Below, piece after piece: positions 6,548-13,457 of a DNA stretch of 16,081 nt. The stretch lies in contig JABZHC010000022.1 in assembly GCA_015259035.1 (NCBI GenBank), positions 1 to 16,081 on the forward strand, in the 5' to 3' direction. A model generated the notes under the pieces. It saw only the letters and a program-made list of their open reading frames with translations, was not told where the DNA came from and searched no databases. The stretch's first letter is position 1; every line of letters begins with the position of its first letter. Origin of the DNA: Atopobium sp. (lineage in GTDB: Bacteria > Actinomycetota > Coriobacteriia > Coriobacteriales > Atopobiaceae). The translations under genes were made by a program, and so were the position numbers.

Positions 6548-7465
6548 GTGAAGAAAAACGATCCTACATCTTCAGTTATTCCCGACATTGTCATTATTAC
6601 GGGTATGTCTGGATCGGGTCGTACGCAGGCGCTTCATGTGTTTGAGGACATGGGTTATTTCTGTATTGATAACCTGCCTCCAGCTCTTATTTTGCAGCTT
6701 TCTAACCTTGTGGGCATTAATACGGGTGTTGGTCGCCACTTGGCTGTTACCTGCGATTTGCGCTCGAAAGGTCTTTTTGATGACATCTCTGAAGCTCTGA
6801 GGTCTCTTGCAGATCACGAGCTCACCTACAAGATTGTCTATCTGGATTCCTCAGACGAAGTACTTATGCGTCGCTATAGCGAGAACCGCCGTCGTCATCC
6901 TTTAGCGCAGGAGGGAGAAAATCTCTCATCTGCAATTTCTAGGGAGCGCGCACAGCTACAGGACATAAAAGCGCTGGCAGATGTGGTTCTAGATACCTCG
7001 TCTATGCGTACTAATACGCTCAAGAGTCGCCTTCGTCGTGCATTTTCAGAGCTTGCTGAACAGCAGCTTATGGATGTTAGCGTGTTTTCCTTTGGCTTCA
7101 AAAACGGTTTGCCCGTTGAGGCTGACCTTATGATTGACGTGCGATTCCTGCCTAATCCTTACTATGATCCAGAGCTCAGACCACTTACCGGTCTTGATGA
7201 GCCAGTAGCTCAGTTTGTCCTTCAGCATGGCACTACTAAGAAATTCCTTAAGTCTTGGTTTGAGCTGCTTGATGTAGTAATGCCTGGCTATGTGCAGGAA
7301 GGTAAAAGCTTGCTCTCTATTGCGGTAGGTTGTACAGGCGGCCAGCATAGAAGTGTTGCAATCGCCCGTGCTACGGCAGAGCATCTTACCAGCCAGGGCT
7401 ATCGCGTAACGCTTTTCCATCGCGATCTTGATGCGGCTCAGAAGAAGTCTCAGCAGGCTGAGTAG
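6548..7465 (+). CDS. rapZ: RapZ/YvcJ-family nucleotide-binding protein
   Basis: This is a 305-aa P-loop protein of the RapZ family. In E. coli RapZ is an RNase adapter controlling GlmS through small RNAs and binds glucosamine-6-phosphate; in Gram-positives YvcJ hydrolyses GTP/ATP and its role is less clear. The N-terminal domain has the P-loop GMSGSGRT (19-26), in which the usual Lys is Arg25, then FEDMGYFCIDNLPP (32-45) and VYLDSSDEVLMRRYSENRRRHPLA (97-120). The C-terminal domain has FGFKNGLPVEADLMIDVRFLPNP (182-203) and GCTGGQHRSVAIA (261-273), both hallmark blocks. From memory, Arg in the P-loop is common in Actinobacteria, so it is probably lineage-typical. The GTG start is set by AAGGAG (6537-6542) five bases upstream. 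WhiA follows after 13 bases; the YvcK gene often found between them is absent. Confidence 0.94.
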   Translation: MKKNDPTSSVIPDIVIITGMSGSGRTQALHVFEDMGYFCIDNLPPALILQLSNLVGINTGVGRHLAVTCDLRSKGLFDDISEALRSLADHELTYKIVYLDSSDEVLMRRYSENRRRHPLAQEGENLSSAISRERAQLQDIKALADVVLDTSSMRTNTLKSRLRRAFSELAEQQLMDVSVFSFGFKNGLPVEADLMIDVRFLPNPYYDPELRPLTGLDEPVAQFVLQHGTTKKFLKSWFELLDVVMPGYVQEGKSLLSIAVGCTGGQHRSVAIARATAEHLTSQGYRVTLFHRDLDAAQKKSQQAE

Positions 7466-7478
7466 AAGTTAGTCAGCC

Positions 7479-8447
7479 ATGTCCTATACTGCCTTGGTAA
7501 AAAATGAGCTGGTCAGCGTACCAGAAATTCAGACGGACAGTGAATTAGCCCAGCTTTCTGCGCTTATTCGTGTTTCCGGAACGTTGTCGATGCACGGTCC
7601 TGGCAAATTTGCCGTTCGCATTGTTACCGAGACAGGCACGGTTGCCCGAACAGTTATTAGTTCTTCTCGCCGTCTGTTTGATCTGGGTACTTCCGTTGAG
7701 TACCGCCGCTCTATCATGCATAAAAAACGCAACTATTTGCTTGAGATTTCTAACCAGGATTCGCTTGCAGAAGCACTTTCCGCTCTTGGCATTTATATAC
7801 CGGGAGAAGGCCTGGTAAGTGGCATTCCAAAGAGTATTATTCGCACCAAGCAGGCGCAGCGTGCTTTTTTGCGCGGAGCGTTTATGGCAGGCGGTTTTTT
7901 GGCCGATCCCTTAAAAGATTTTCATTTAGAGATTGCTGTCTCGGGAGAAAGATTTGCCACTGAGCTGGTAAAACTTATGGGATCCATTGGTGTAAAGGCA
8001 CGTCTTAATCATCGTAACCGCCATACCAATGCGCTCATGCGTACCAGAGAAATTTATGCTGTCTACCTTAAGAGCTCTGACGACATCATCAAGTTTTTGC
8101 GAGAGATTGGTGCGCCCACTATGGCGCGCGCTATCGCTTTTACCCGTGTACAAAAGCATTATCGCAACAACGTCAACCGAGTTGTTAACGCAGAGATGGC
8201 AAATCAAACACGCTCTTCAAATGCAGCGGCAGACCAGTTGATGCTTATAGAAAAGGCCGAGAAACTCGTTGGACTCAGAGCTCTACCGCCAGCGGTCAGA
8301 GATTTTTGTCTTGCACGAAAAGATAACCCTGAGCTGTCATTATCAGCGTTGGGGGAGTCGTTTGTACCACCCGTATCCAAGTCCGCCATGTATCACCGAC
8401 TGCTTCGTTTGGAAAAAATCGTTCAGGATTTAGAAAAAGATGCATAA
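7479..8447 (+). CDS. whiA: WhiA-family DNA-binding regulator
   Basis: This 322-aa protein is WhiA: a LAGLIDADG homing-endonuclease-like fold without nuclease function plus a C-terminal helix-turn-helix. It controls sporulation genes in Streptomyces and influences division and chromosome segregation in Bacillus, and is widespread in non-sporulating Gram-positives. Typical blocks are SYTALVKNEL (2-11), RAFLRGAFMAGGFLADP (128-144), a VVNAEMANQTRSSNAAA stretch (235-251) matching the family's NxExAN motif, LPPAVRDFCLARKDNPELSLSALGE (269-293) and PPVSKSAMYHRLLRLEKI (297-314). It lies 13 bases after rapZ and no strong Shine-Dalgarno precedes it, so translation may be coupled. A 92-base gap to gap follows with no clear terminator, so read-through into the glycolytic genes is possible. 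Confidence 0.95.
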   Translation: MSYTALVKNELVSVPEIQTDSELAQLSALIRVSGTLSMHGPGKFAVRIVTETGTVARTVISSSRRLFDLGTSVEYRRSIMHKKRNYLLEISNQDSLAEALSALGIYIPGEGLVSGIPKSIIRTKQAQRAFLRGAFMAGGFLADPLKDFHLEIAVSGERFATELVKLMGSIGVKARLNHRNRHTNALMRTREIYAVYLKSSDDIIKFLREIGAPTMARAIAFTRVQKHYRNNVNRVVNAEMANQTRSSNAAADQLMLIEKAEKLVGLRALPPAVRDFCLARKDNPELSLSALGESFVPPVSKSAMYHRLLRLEKIVQDLEKDA

Positions 8448-8464
8448 GTTATCGGCGAGTGCGG

Positions 8465-8480
8465 TAAAATACACGGTGTA
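8465..8480 (+). promoter_or_regulatory. Weak promoter/operator candidate upstream of gap
   Basis: TAAAAT (8465-8470, five of six matches to a -10 box) is followed at once by the odd palindrome TACAC-G-GTGTA (8470-8480), about 60 bases before the gap start. No convincing -35 box is visible at normal spacing. The dyad overlapping the presumed start site would suit a repressor, but the evidence is slight. Confidence 0.27.
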
Positions 8481-8539
8481 CGGTTTTAATGTTAATGAAT
8501 CCGGAGAATGGCTCTGGGTCACCGAAAGGAGCATTACGT

Positions 8540-9565
8540 ATGGCAGTAAAGGTTGCTATTAACGGTTTTGGCCGCATTGGTCGCCTTGCATTTAGGCAGA
8601 TGTTTGGTCACGAGGGTTCTGAGATTGTTGCAATCAACGACCTTACTTCTCCAGAGATGCTTGCATATCTTCTGAAGTATGACTCTACTCAGGGCAACTA
8701 TTCCCGCGATCACAAGGTAGAGGCAACTGACCACTCCATCATCGTTGACGGTCACGAGATTGTTATTTACAAGGAGGCAGACGCTAACAACCTGCCTTGG
8801 GGCGATCTCAACGTTGACGTTGTTCTTGAGTGCACCGGTTTCTACACTTCTAAGGAGAAGGCACAGGCTCACATCAACGCTGGTGCTAAGAAGGTTGTCA
8901 TTTCTGCTCCTGCAGGCAATGACCTCCCAACCATCGTCTTCAACGTTAACCACGAGACCCTCACTGCAGATGACAACATCATCTCCGCAGCTTCCTGCAC
9001 CACTAACTGCCTTGCTCCTATGGCAAAGGGTCTCAACGACTTCGCAACTATCAAGTCCGGTATCATGACCACCATTCACGCATACACTGGTGACCAGATG
9101 ATCCTCGACGGCCCACAGCGCAAGGGTAACTTCCGTCGTTCCCGTGCTGGTGCAGAGAACATCGTTCCTAACTCCACTGGTGCTGCTAAGGCAATCGGCC
9201 TTGTTCTTCCTGAGCTCAACGGCAAGCTTATTGGTGCTGCTCAGCGCGTTCCTACGCCAACTGGCTCCCTCACCAACCTCTATGCTGTTGTTGACAAGAA
9301 GGTCACCGTTGACGAGGTCAACGCTGCAATGAAGGCATATGCAGAGACCATCCCAGAGACCTTTGGTTACAACGAGGATGACATTGTTTCCCGCGACATC
9401 GTCGGTGAGACCCACGGTTCCATCTTCGACGCAACTCAGACCATGTGCTCTGACCTTGGCGATGGCACCACTCTTGTTCAGGTCACCTCTTGGTATGACA
9501 ACGAGAACTCCTACACTTCTCAGATGGTCCGTACCATCAAGTACTTCGAGAAGTTCGTTGCTTAA
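8540..9565 (+). CDS. gap: Glyceraldehyde-3-phosphate dehydrogenase, type I
   Basis: This enzyme oxidises glyceraldehyde-3-phosphate to 1,3-bisphosphoglycerate with NAD and phosphate; 341 aa, cytoplasmic, probably tetrameric. The NAD-binding INGFGRIGRLAFR (7-19) is followed by AINDL (31-35), whose Asp34 favours NAD over NADP. The catalytic ASCTTNCLAP holds Cys153, and His180 lies in IHAYTGDQ. The S-loop region DGPQRKGNFRRSRAGAENIVPNSTGAAKAIG is of the kind seen in Gram-positive glycolytic GAPDHs. ATG 8540 is chosen because AAAGGAG (8525-8531) precedes it and the protein then starts MAVKVAINGFGRIGR; the in-frame ATG at 8489 would add 17 residues unlike the family. Codon use is strongly biased, as for a highly expressed gene. 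It is followed by a hairpin and then pgk. Confidence 0.98.
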   Translation: MAVKVAINGFGRIGRLAFRQMFGHEGSEIVAINDLTSPEMLAYLLKYDSTQGNYSRDHKVEATDHSIIVDGHEIVIYKEADANNLPWGDLNVDVVLECTGFYTSKEKAQAHINAGAKKVVISAPAGNDLPTIVFNVNHETLTADDNIISAASCTTNCLAPMAKGLNDFATIKSGIMTTIHAYTGDQMILDGPQRKGNFRRSRAGAENIVPNSTGAAKAIGLVLPELNGKLIGAAQRVPTPTGSLTNLYAVVDKKVTVDEVNAAMKAYAETIPETFGYNEDDIVSRDIVGETHGSIFDATQTMCSDLGDGTTLVQVTSWYDNENSYTSQMVRTIKYFEKFVA

Positions 9566-9588
9566 GTTCTAGTTACATAGACGCCTTA

Positions 9589-9627
9589 GGCGCGGTCGCA
9601 GCATCTGCCGCGATCGCGCCTTCTTTT
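9589..9627 (+). terminator. Hairpin with T-rich tail between gap and pgk
   Basis: Arms GGCGCGGTCGC (9589-9599) and GCGATCGCGCC (9610-9620) pair over 11 bp with one G-T wobble around a 10-base loop, followed by TTCTTTTGTT. It can act as a terminator or partial attenuator giving more gap than pgk-tpiA message, or as a 3' stabiliser. The tail is interrupted, so termination may be incomplete. Confidence 0.65.
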
Positions 9628-9653
9628 GTTGGAAACGTATTCAAAGGAGTGAC

Positions 9654-10844
9654 ATGGCTTTTACAAAGAAGACTGTCCGCGATGCAGATGTTGATGGTAA
9701 GCGCGTTCTTATGCGCGTTGACTTCAACGTGCCTCTGAAGGACGGCGTTGTTACTGACGACACCCGCGTTCGCGCTGCACTTCCAACCATCCAGTATCTT
9801 CTCGACCACAACGCAAAGGTCATCCTGATGAGCCACCTTGGCCGTCCAGATGGCACCGGCTTCCAGCCAGAGCTTTCCCTGCGCCCAGCTGCAGAGAAGC
9901 TTGCTGAGCTTCTTGGCCACGAGGTTAAGTTTGTTGAGGACACCTATGGCGAGAAGGCCCGTGAGGCTGTAGACGCACTCAAGGACGGCGAGGTTCTTGT
10001 TCTTGAGAACGTCCGTTTTGACAAGCGTGAGAAGAAGAACGATCCAGAGATTGCAAAGACCCTTGCATCTTATGGTGACATCTTTGTTCTTGATGCGTTT
10101 GGTACCGCTCACCGTGCACAGGGTTCTGTTGTTGGACCAGCAGCTTATCTTCCTGCATATGCTGGCTTCCTGCTTGAGAAAGAGGTTGACACTCTTACCT
10201 CTATCTTCTCTAACCCAGAGCGCCCACTTGTAGCTATCGTCGGTGGCTCCAAAGTTTCTTCTAAGATTGGTGTTCTTGATCACCTTATCGACTCCGCTGA
10301 TACCCTTATCATCGGCGGCGGTATGGCATACACCTTCTTCCTGGCTAAGGGTTATACCGTTGGTACTTCTCTTCAGGAGCCAGACTGGATTGAGCGCGCA
10401 GGCGAGATGCTCAAGAAGGCTGAGGAGAAGGGCGTTAAGATTCTGCTTCCTGTTGACAACGTTGTTACCGATCACTTTGGTGAGGACGCTGTTGGTGAGG
10501 TAGTTCCTTCCGATCAGATTCCTGCAGACCGCATGGGTATGGACATTGGTCCTAAGACCGTTGAGCTTTACTCTGAGGCTATTAAGGGCGCAAAGACCGT
10601 CTTCTGGAATGGTCCTATGGGCGTCTTTGAGTTTGACCAGTTTGCAAAGGGCACTGAGGCTGTTGCTCGTGCTGTTGCAGATGCTGATTGCACCTCTATT
10701 ATCGGCGGCGGCGATTCCGTTGCAGCAGTTAACAAGTTCCACCTTGCTGATAAGATGAGCTGGATTTCCACTGGTGGCGGCGCTTCCATGGAGCTCGTTG
10801 AGGGTAAGGCACTTCCAGGAGTGGAGGCGCTTCTCGATGCGTAA
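9654..10844 (+). CDS. pgk: Phosphoglycerate kinase
   Basis: This enzyme transfers phosphate from 1,3-bisphosphoglycerate to ADP; 396 aa, monomeric two-domain cytoplasmic protein of normal bacterial length. The N-domain has RVDFNVPLKDG (21-31), TRVRAALPTI (37-46) and MSHLGRPDG (59-67) for substrate binding. The C-domain has GGSKVSSKIGVL, NGPMGVFEF (319-327), IIGGGDS (349-355) and WISTGGGASMELVEGKALPG (370-389) for nucleotide binding. The ATG has SD AAAGGAG just upstream (9643-9649). Only a hairpin and a short leader separate it from gap. The last eight bases overlap the chosen tpiA start, and that gene's ribosome binding site (GGAGTGGAGG, 10818-10827) lies inside the end of pgk, so translation is coupled. 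Confidence 0.98.
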   Translation: MAFTKKTVRDADVDGKRVLMRVDFNVPLKDGVVTDDTRVRAALPTIQYLLDHNAKVILMSHLGRPDGTGFQPELSLRPAAEKLAELLGHEVKFVEDTYGEKAREAVDALKDGEVLVLENVRFDKREKKNDPEIAKTLASYGDIFVLDAFGTAHRAQGSVVGPAAYLPAYAGFLLEKEVDTLTSIFSNPERPLVAIVGGSKVSSKIGVLDHLIDSADTLIIGGGMAYTFFLAKGYTVGTSLQEPDWIERAGEMLKKAEEKGVKILLPVDNVVTDHFGEDAVGEVVPSDQIPADRMGMDIGPKTVELYSEAIKGAKTVFWNGPMGVFEFDQFAKGTEAVARAVADADCTSIIGGGDSVAAVNKFHLADKMSWISTGGGASMELVEGKALPGVEALLDA

Positions 10845-11604
10845 TCGTATGATCGCAGGTAACTGGAAGATGAATGAGACTTTCGCTGAGGGCGTTGAGC
10901 TTGCTCAGGGAATTGTTGATCAGCTTGCTTCCGGTACCGGAAACGTTGATGTTGTTATTGCTCCACCTCTTGTAGACCTTAAGGGTGTCTCCGAGGTTCT
11001 TGCTCAGGCCAACTCTTCTGTTGCTCTCTCTGCACAGAATGTGTACTGGGAGGAGTCTGGTGCATTTACTGGTGAGACCTCTCCAGCAATGCTGACTTCT
11101 GTTGGTGCAACTTACTGCATCATTGGTCACTCCGAGCGCCGTGGCTACTTTGGCGAGACCGACGAGGACATTAACCGCAAGGCAAAGGCACTGATGGCTC
11201 ATGACATCGTTCCTATTTCTTGCTGCGGTGAGTCTCTTGAGGTTCGTAACGCCGGAACTCACGTTCAGTTTGTTGTTGACCAGATTAAGGCAGATACCAA
11301 GGGTCTAGAGATTACAGATCCTTCCAAGTACGTTATTGCTTACGAGCCAATCTGGGCAATTGGTACTGGTATGACCGCAACTGCTGATGACGCACAGGAA
11401 GTCTGTGGCGCAATCCGTAAGACACTGGTAGAGATCTTTGGCACAGAAATTGCAGACGGTATCCGTATTCTCTACGGTGGTTCTGCAAAGCCAGAGAACG
11501 TTGGAGGCTTCCTCGAGAAAGAGGACGTCGACGGCGCACTTGTTGGCGGCGCATCTCTCAAGGCCGATTCCTTCGTTGCAATGGTTAAGAGCGCAATGAA
11601 CTAA
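10837..11604 (+). CDS. tpiA: Triose-phosphate isomerase
   Basis: This enzyme interconverts dihydroxyacetone phosphate and glyceraldehyde-3-phosphate; 255 aa TIM barrel, the usual size. Catalytic residues are Lys11 in AGNWKMN, His98 in IIGHSERR and Glu170 in YEPIWAIGTG; the phosphate-binding LYGGSAKPEN lies near the C-terminus. ATG 10837 is preferred: GGAGG (10823-10827) lies nine bases upstream and the product starts MRNRMIAGNWKMN, as in the family. ATG 10849 (MIAGNWK) is a possible alternative, while the longer in-frame start at 10774 would bury the start 71 bases inside pgk. It overlaps pgk by eight bases and is followed by 174 bases containing a long hairpin before secG. Confidence 0.98.
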   Translation: MRNRMIAGNWKMNETFAEGVELAQGIVDQLASGTGNVDVVIAPPLVDLKGVSEVLAQANSSVALSAQNVYWEESGAFTGETSPAMLTSVGATYCIIGHSERRGYFGETDEDINRKAKALMAHDIVPISCCGESLEVRNAGTHVQFVVDQIKADTKGLEITDPSKYVIAYEPIWAIGTGMTATADDAQEVCGAIRKTLVEIFGTEIADGIRILYGGSAKPENVGGFLEKEDVDGALVGGASLKADSFVAMVKSAMN

Positions 11605-11677
11605 ATTCTGACAAAGCTCCTTTCCACCGGTTAGGCGCTTGGTTCATTTGTTAAGTTCTTGTTTGTTTTGCAACTTG

Positions 11678-11720
11678 GCACACGTCATTCCCAAAGGGGA
11701 GTGGCGTGTGCTATTCTTTT
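11678..11720 (+). terminator. Long hairpin terminator after tpiA
   Basis: Fifteen paired positions (11678-11692 with 11697-11711, two of them G-T wobbles) close an AAAG tetraloop; the outer arms are GCACACG and CGTGTGC. The tail TATTCTTTT follows. It lies 73 bases after the tpiA stop and 58 before secG, so it probably ends the glycolytic transcript. A secG promoter would then lie in or after it; TGC-TATTCT (11709-11717) resembles an extended -10 but lacks a -35. Confidence 0.75.
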
Positions 11721-11778
11721 CTGTTGTACGTGAAAATAACTAGGGCTGGATCTTCTCGCCAGCAAGAGGGGGAACCTC

Positions 11779-12030
11779 GTGGGCGTTCTGAATACAATTC
11801 TTTTAGTGCTGTTTGTACTTTCTGGCATTTTGACGGTGCTGCTTGTTTTGGCACACTCCGGAAAGGGCACCGGCGTTTCTGACATGATTGCTGCATCTAT
11901 GTATAACGCAAGCGCTGGTTCAGGCATTATGGAGAAGAACCTTGATCGCCTTACCGTCATCACTACAACCATCTTCTTGGTCTGTGCTATTGTGATGGCT
12001 TTGACGTTCCCTGTTGGCGCTATTGGCTAA
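11779..12030 (+). CDS. secG: Preprotein translocase subunit SecG
   Basis: This is the small non-essential subunit of the SecYEG membrane channel, 83 aa. Two hydrophobic segments are visible, about residues 3-27 and 57-78, joined by the conserved loop LAHSGKGTGVSDM (24-36), which is the family hallmark. The GTG start at 11779 has a strong purine-rich ribosome binding site (AGAGGGGG, 11765-11772). The position after tpiA is a common arrangement in Gram-positive bacteria. It is followed at once by a strong terminator, so it forms its own short transcription unit or the end of the glycolytic one. Confidence 0.95.
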   Translation: MGVLNTILLVLFVLSGILTVLLVLAHSGKGTGVSDMIAASMYNASAGSGIMEKNLDRLTVITTTIFLVCAIVMALTFPVGAIG

Positions 12031-12057
12031 GCAGTCGCTTGCATATTTGAATTACCT

Positions 12058-12088
12058 GCCGAGAAACCCGAGTTTCTCGGCATTTTTT
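12058..12088 (+). terminator. Rho-independent terminator after secG
   Basis: A perfect 10-bp stem, GCCGAGAAAC (12058-12067) with GTTTCTCGGC (12072-12081), has a CCGA loop and is followed by A and six T. It starts 27 bases after the secG stop and is the clearest terminator in the window. Confidence 0.92.
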
Positions 12089-12165
12089 ATTTGCGCCCTG
12101 TGGAGCATGTGAAAATTTGCTGTTGAGAATGCCAGCAAAATGGTTGGATGCGACAGATAGTAGTT

Positions 12166-12186
12166 TTCTGTTACTTCTTAACAGAA
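12166..12186. repeat. AT-rich inverted repeat, candidate operator
   Basis: Arms TTCTGTTA (12166-12173) and TAACAGAA (12179-12186) are perfect 8-bp reverse complements around CTTCT. T-runs lie on both sides, so it could also be a weak bidirectional hairpin. Size and AT content suit a repressor operator; no regulator gene is adjacent. Confidence 0.4.
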
Positions 12187-12296
12187 TTTTCAATAACGTT
12201 TCTCATATGTAAACAAATTTGATTGTGACCTGCACGCTGGACTCAAACAGTCATTATATGTGGATACGTTTTACTGGGATTGGTATGCATAATCTT

Positions 12297-12434
12297 GCTT
12301 ATCTAAGAGATATTTTTTGGGTTAGGCAGCTTATCCATGGTAAAATTGCACTTTGCTGTGTATTCACAGTATGTTTGTTGTAGGAATGCTAGGTTGCCAT
12401 ACCGAGAAAACCTCGCTTATCAGGTGGATAAGCG
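12297..12434 (+). repeat. Repeated GCTTATC motif ending in a hairpin before the permease start
   Basis: GCTTATC occurs directly at 12297-12303, 12329-12335 and 12415-12421, and inverted (GATAAGC) at 12427-12433. The last pair forms an 8-bp perfect hairpin, CGCTTATC (12414-12421) with GATAAGCG (12427-12434), which ends just 20 bases before the permease ATG and close to its Shine-Dalgarno. Four copies of one 7-mer in 140 bases is more than chance suggests. Regulator binding sites or a leader structure are both possible. Confidence 0.4.
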
Positions 12435-12454
12435 CAAGGCGGTGAGGAGAGTCA

Positions 12455-13447
12455 ATGGCACGGTTTGTTTGGTACGTTACAAAGAGGATTTTGAGCTACA
12501 TTGTGATGATTTTTGTTGCAACTTCGCTCACATTCTTCCTCGCATCATCGTTTATGAACCCACGCTCCAACTTTGAGCAGCGTACTCCACGTCCTCCACA
12601 GGAGTCTATTGAGGAAAACCTGTATAGGACCAATCTGAATGATAAGACCCCAGTTATTGAGCGTTATCAGGTCTGGATTACCAATCTGCTTACCAAGTTT
12701 GACTTTGGTATGACCCCAACCGGCGATAACGTTAACCGAGAGATGAGCTCAAAGTTCATGGCTTCTATTCTGCTCATGACTCCAGCAACTATTTTGTCTG
12801 TCGTTATTGGCGTCAGCTTGGGTGTTTATACCGCTCAGCGTCAGTATCAGTGGCAGGACCGCTTCTTAAGTGGTGTTGCTTCGATTCTTCTGGTTATTCC
12901 AACTGTTGTTATGGCAATCTTGATTGTTTTTGCGGCAATTGAGATTAACGCACGTGCCGGTACTCGTATTTTCTACGTAACCGATCTTTCTAGTGGAGAT
13001 ACCGGAAACTTCTTCACTTGGCTCATTGACTTCCTCCAGCACATTATTCTTCCAACCATTGTTCTTACTATCGTAAGCTCCGTTGGTTACCACCTATCTC
13101 AGCGTACCTACCTGCTTGACGAGATGCACGCAGACTACGTTCGTACTGCTCGCGCTAAGGGCCTCACTCGTAAGAAGGCAATTCGTAAGCACGCTCTTCG
13201 TGTTTCTTTGATTCCAACTGCTGTTTCAGTTGCTTTCTCTCTTGCAGGTATCTTTACCGGTGCTGTTATGACCGAGAAGGTCTTTGCAATTCACGGTCTT
13301 GGTGAGTACTTCATTAACTGTATTAACAACAACAATATTCACGGTGCAGTTGCAGTTGCAGCATTCTCTGGCGCAATGACTCTTGTTGGCGCTCTTCTGG
13401 CTGACCTCTTTGCTGCTGCTCTTGATCCACGAATTAAGATGAGCTAA
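12455..13447 (+). CDS. Oligopeptide/dipeptide ABC importer permease (OppB/DppB-like)
   Basis: This 330-aa integral membrane protein is one half of the translocation channel of a peptide-family ABC importer. It begins with a membrane segment (about 11-32), followed by an outside domain (33-100) that is longer and more polar than the rest, then further hydrophobic spans at about 105-125, 139-162, 196-212, 252-272 and 298-322. The ATPase-docking EAA loop is DYVRTARAKGLTRKKAIRKH (227-246). The ATG has SD GAGGAGA (12444-12450). The next permease starts ten bases after the stop, with SD TAAGGAGG overlapping the stop codon. Transported substrate cannot be read from a permease; oligopeptides are the default for the family. 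No binding-protein gene is found upstream, unlike many opp operons. Confidence 0.95.
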   Translation: MARFVWYVTKRILSYIVMIFVATSLTFFLASSFMNPRSNFEQRTPRPPQESIEENLYRTNLNDKTPVIERYQVWITNLLTKFDFGMTPTGDNVNREMSSKFMASILLMTPATILSVVIGVSLGVYTAQRQYQWQDRFLSGVASILLVIPTVVMAILIVFAAIEINARAGTRIFYVTDLSSGDTGNFFTWLIDFLQHIILPTIVLTIVSSVGYHLSQRTYLLDEMHADYVRTARAKGLTRKKAIRKHALRVSLIPTAVSVAFSLAGIFTGAVMTEKVFAIHGLGEYFINCINNNNIHGAVAVAAFSGAMTLVGALLADLFAAALDPRIKMS

Positions 13448-13457
13448 GGAGGCGGAC

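Larger units (their letters stand above)
12090..12454. other. Gene-free region upstream of the oligopeptide ABC operon
   Basis: About 365 bases, AT-rich, with no credible coding frame: the one open frame starting at ATG 12337 has no ribosome binding site and runs into the permease gene out of phase. It should hold the promoter for the downstream ABC operon. CATAAT (12288-12293) is one possible -10 but has no good -35. Two inverted repeats and three direct copies of GCTTATC are described separately. I saw no tRNA, tmRNA or recognised riboswitch in it. Confidence 0.6.

Noticed and set aside
8489..8539. Upstream ATG for gap
   Set aside because: The 17 added residues are not found in GAPDH, and the Shine-Dalgarno serves ATG 8540.
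8534..9415. Antisense open frame of 293 codons over gap
   Set aside because: Shadow of a highly biased gene; composition is implausible for a protein and no ribosome binding site was sought out or evident.
9573..10742. Antisense open frame of 389 codons over pgk
   Set aside because: It lies wholly opposite a certain gene, has no family-like motifs, and arises because biased codon use on the + strand avoids the triplets that would give antisense stops.
10774..10836. Upstream ATG for tpiA inside pgk
   Set aside because: The added 21 residues precede the conserved MRNRMIAGNWKMN start and would come from the wrong frame of pgk.
12031..12454. Possible tmRNA or other stable RNA after secG, since rnr-smpB-ssrA often follow secG
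   Set aside because: No tRNA-like acceptor ends, no CCA-type 3' end and no tag-like frame were visible.
12337..12576. 79-codon frame upstream of and overlapping the first permease
   Set aside because: No Shine-Dalgarno, Cys-rich random-looking product, out of phase with the clearly real permease.
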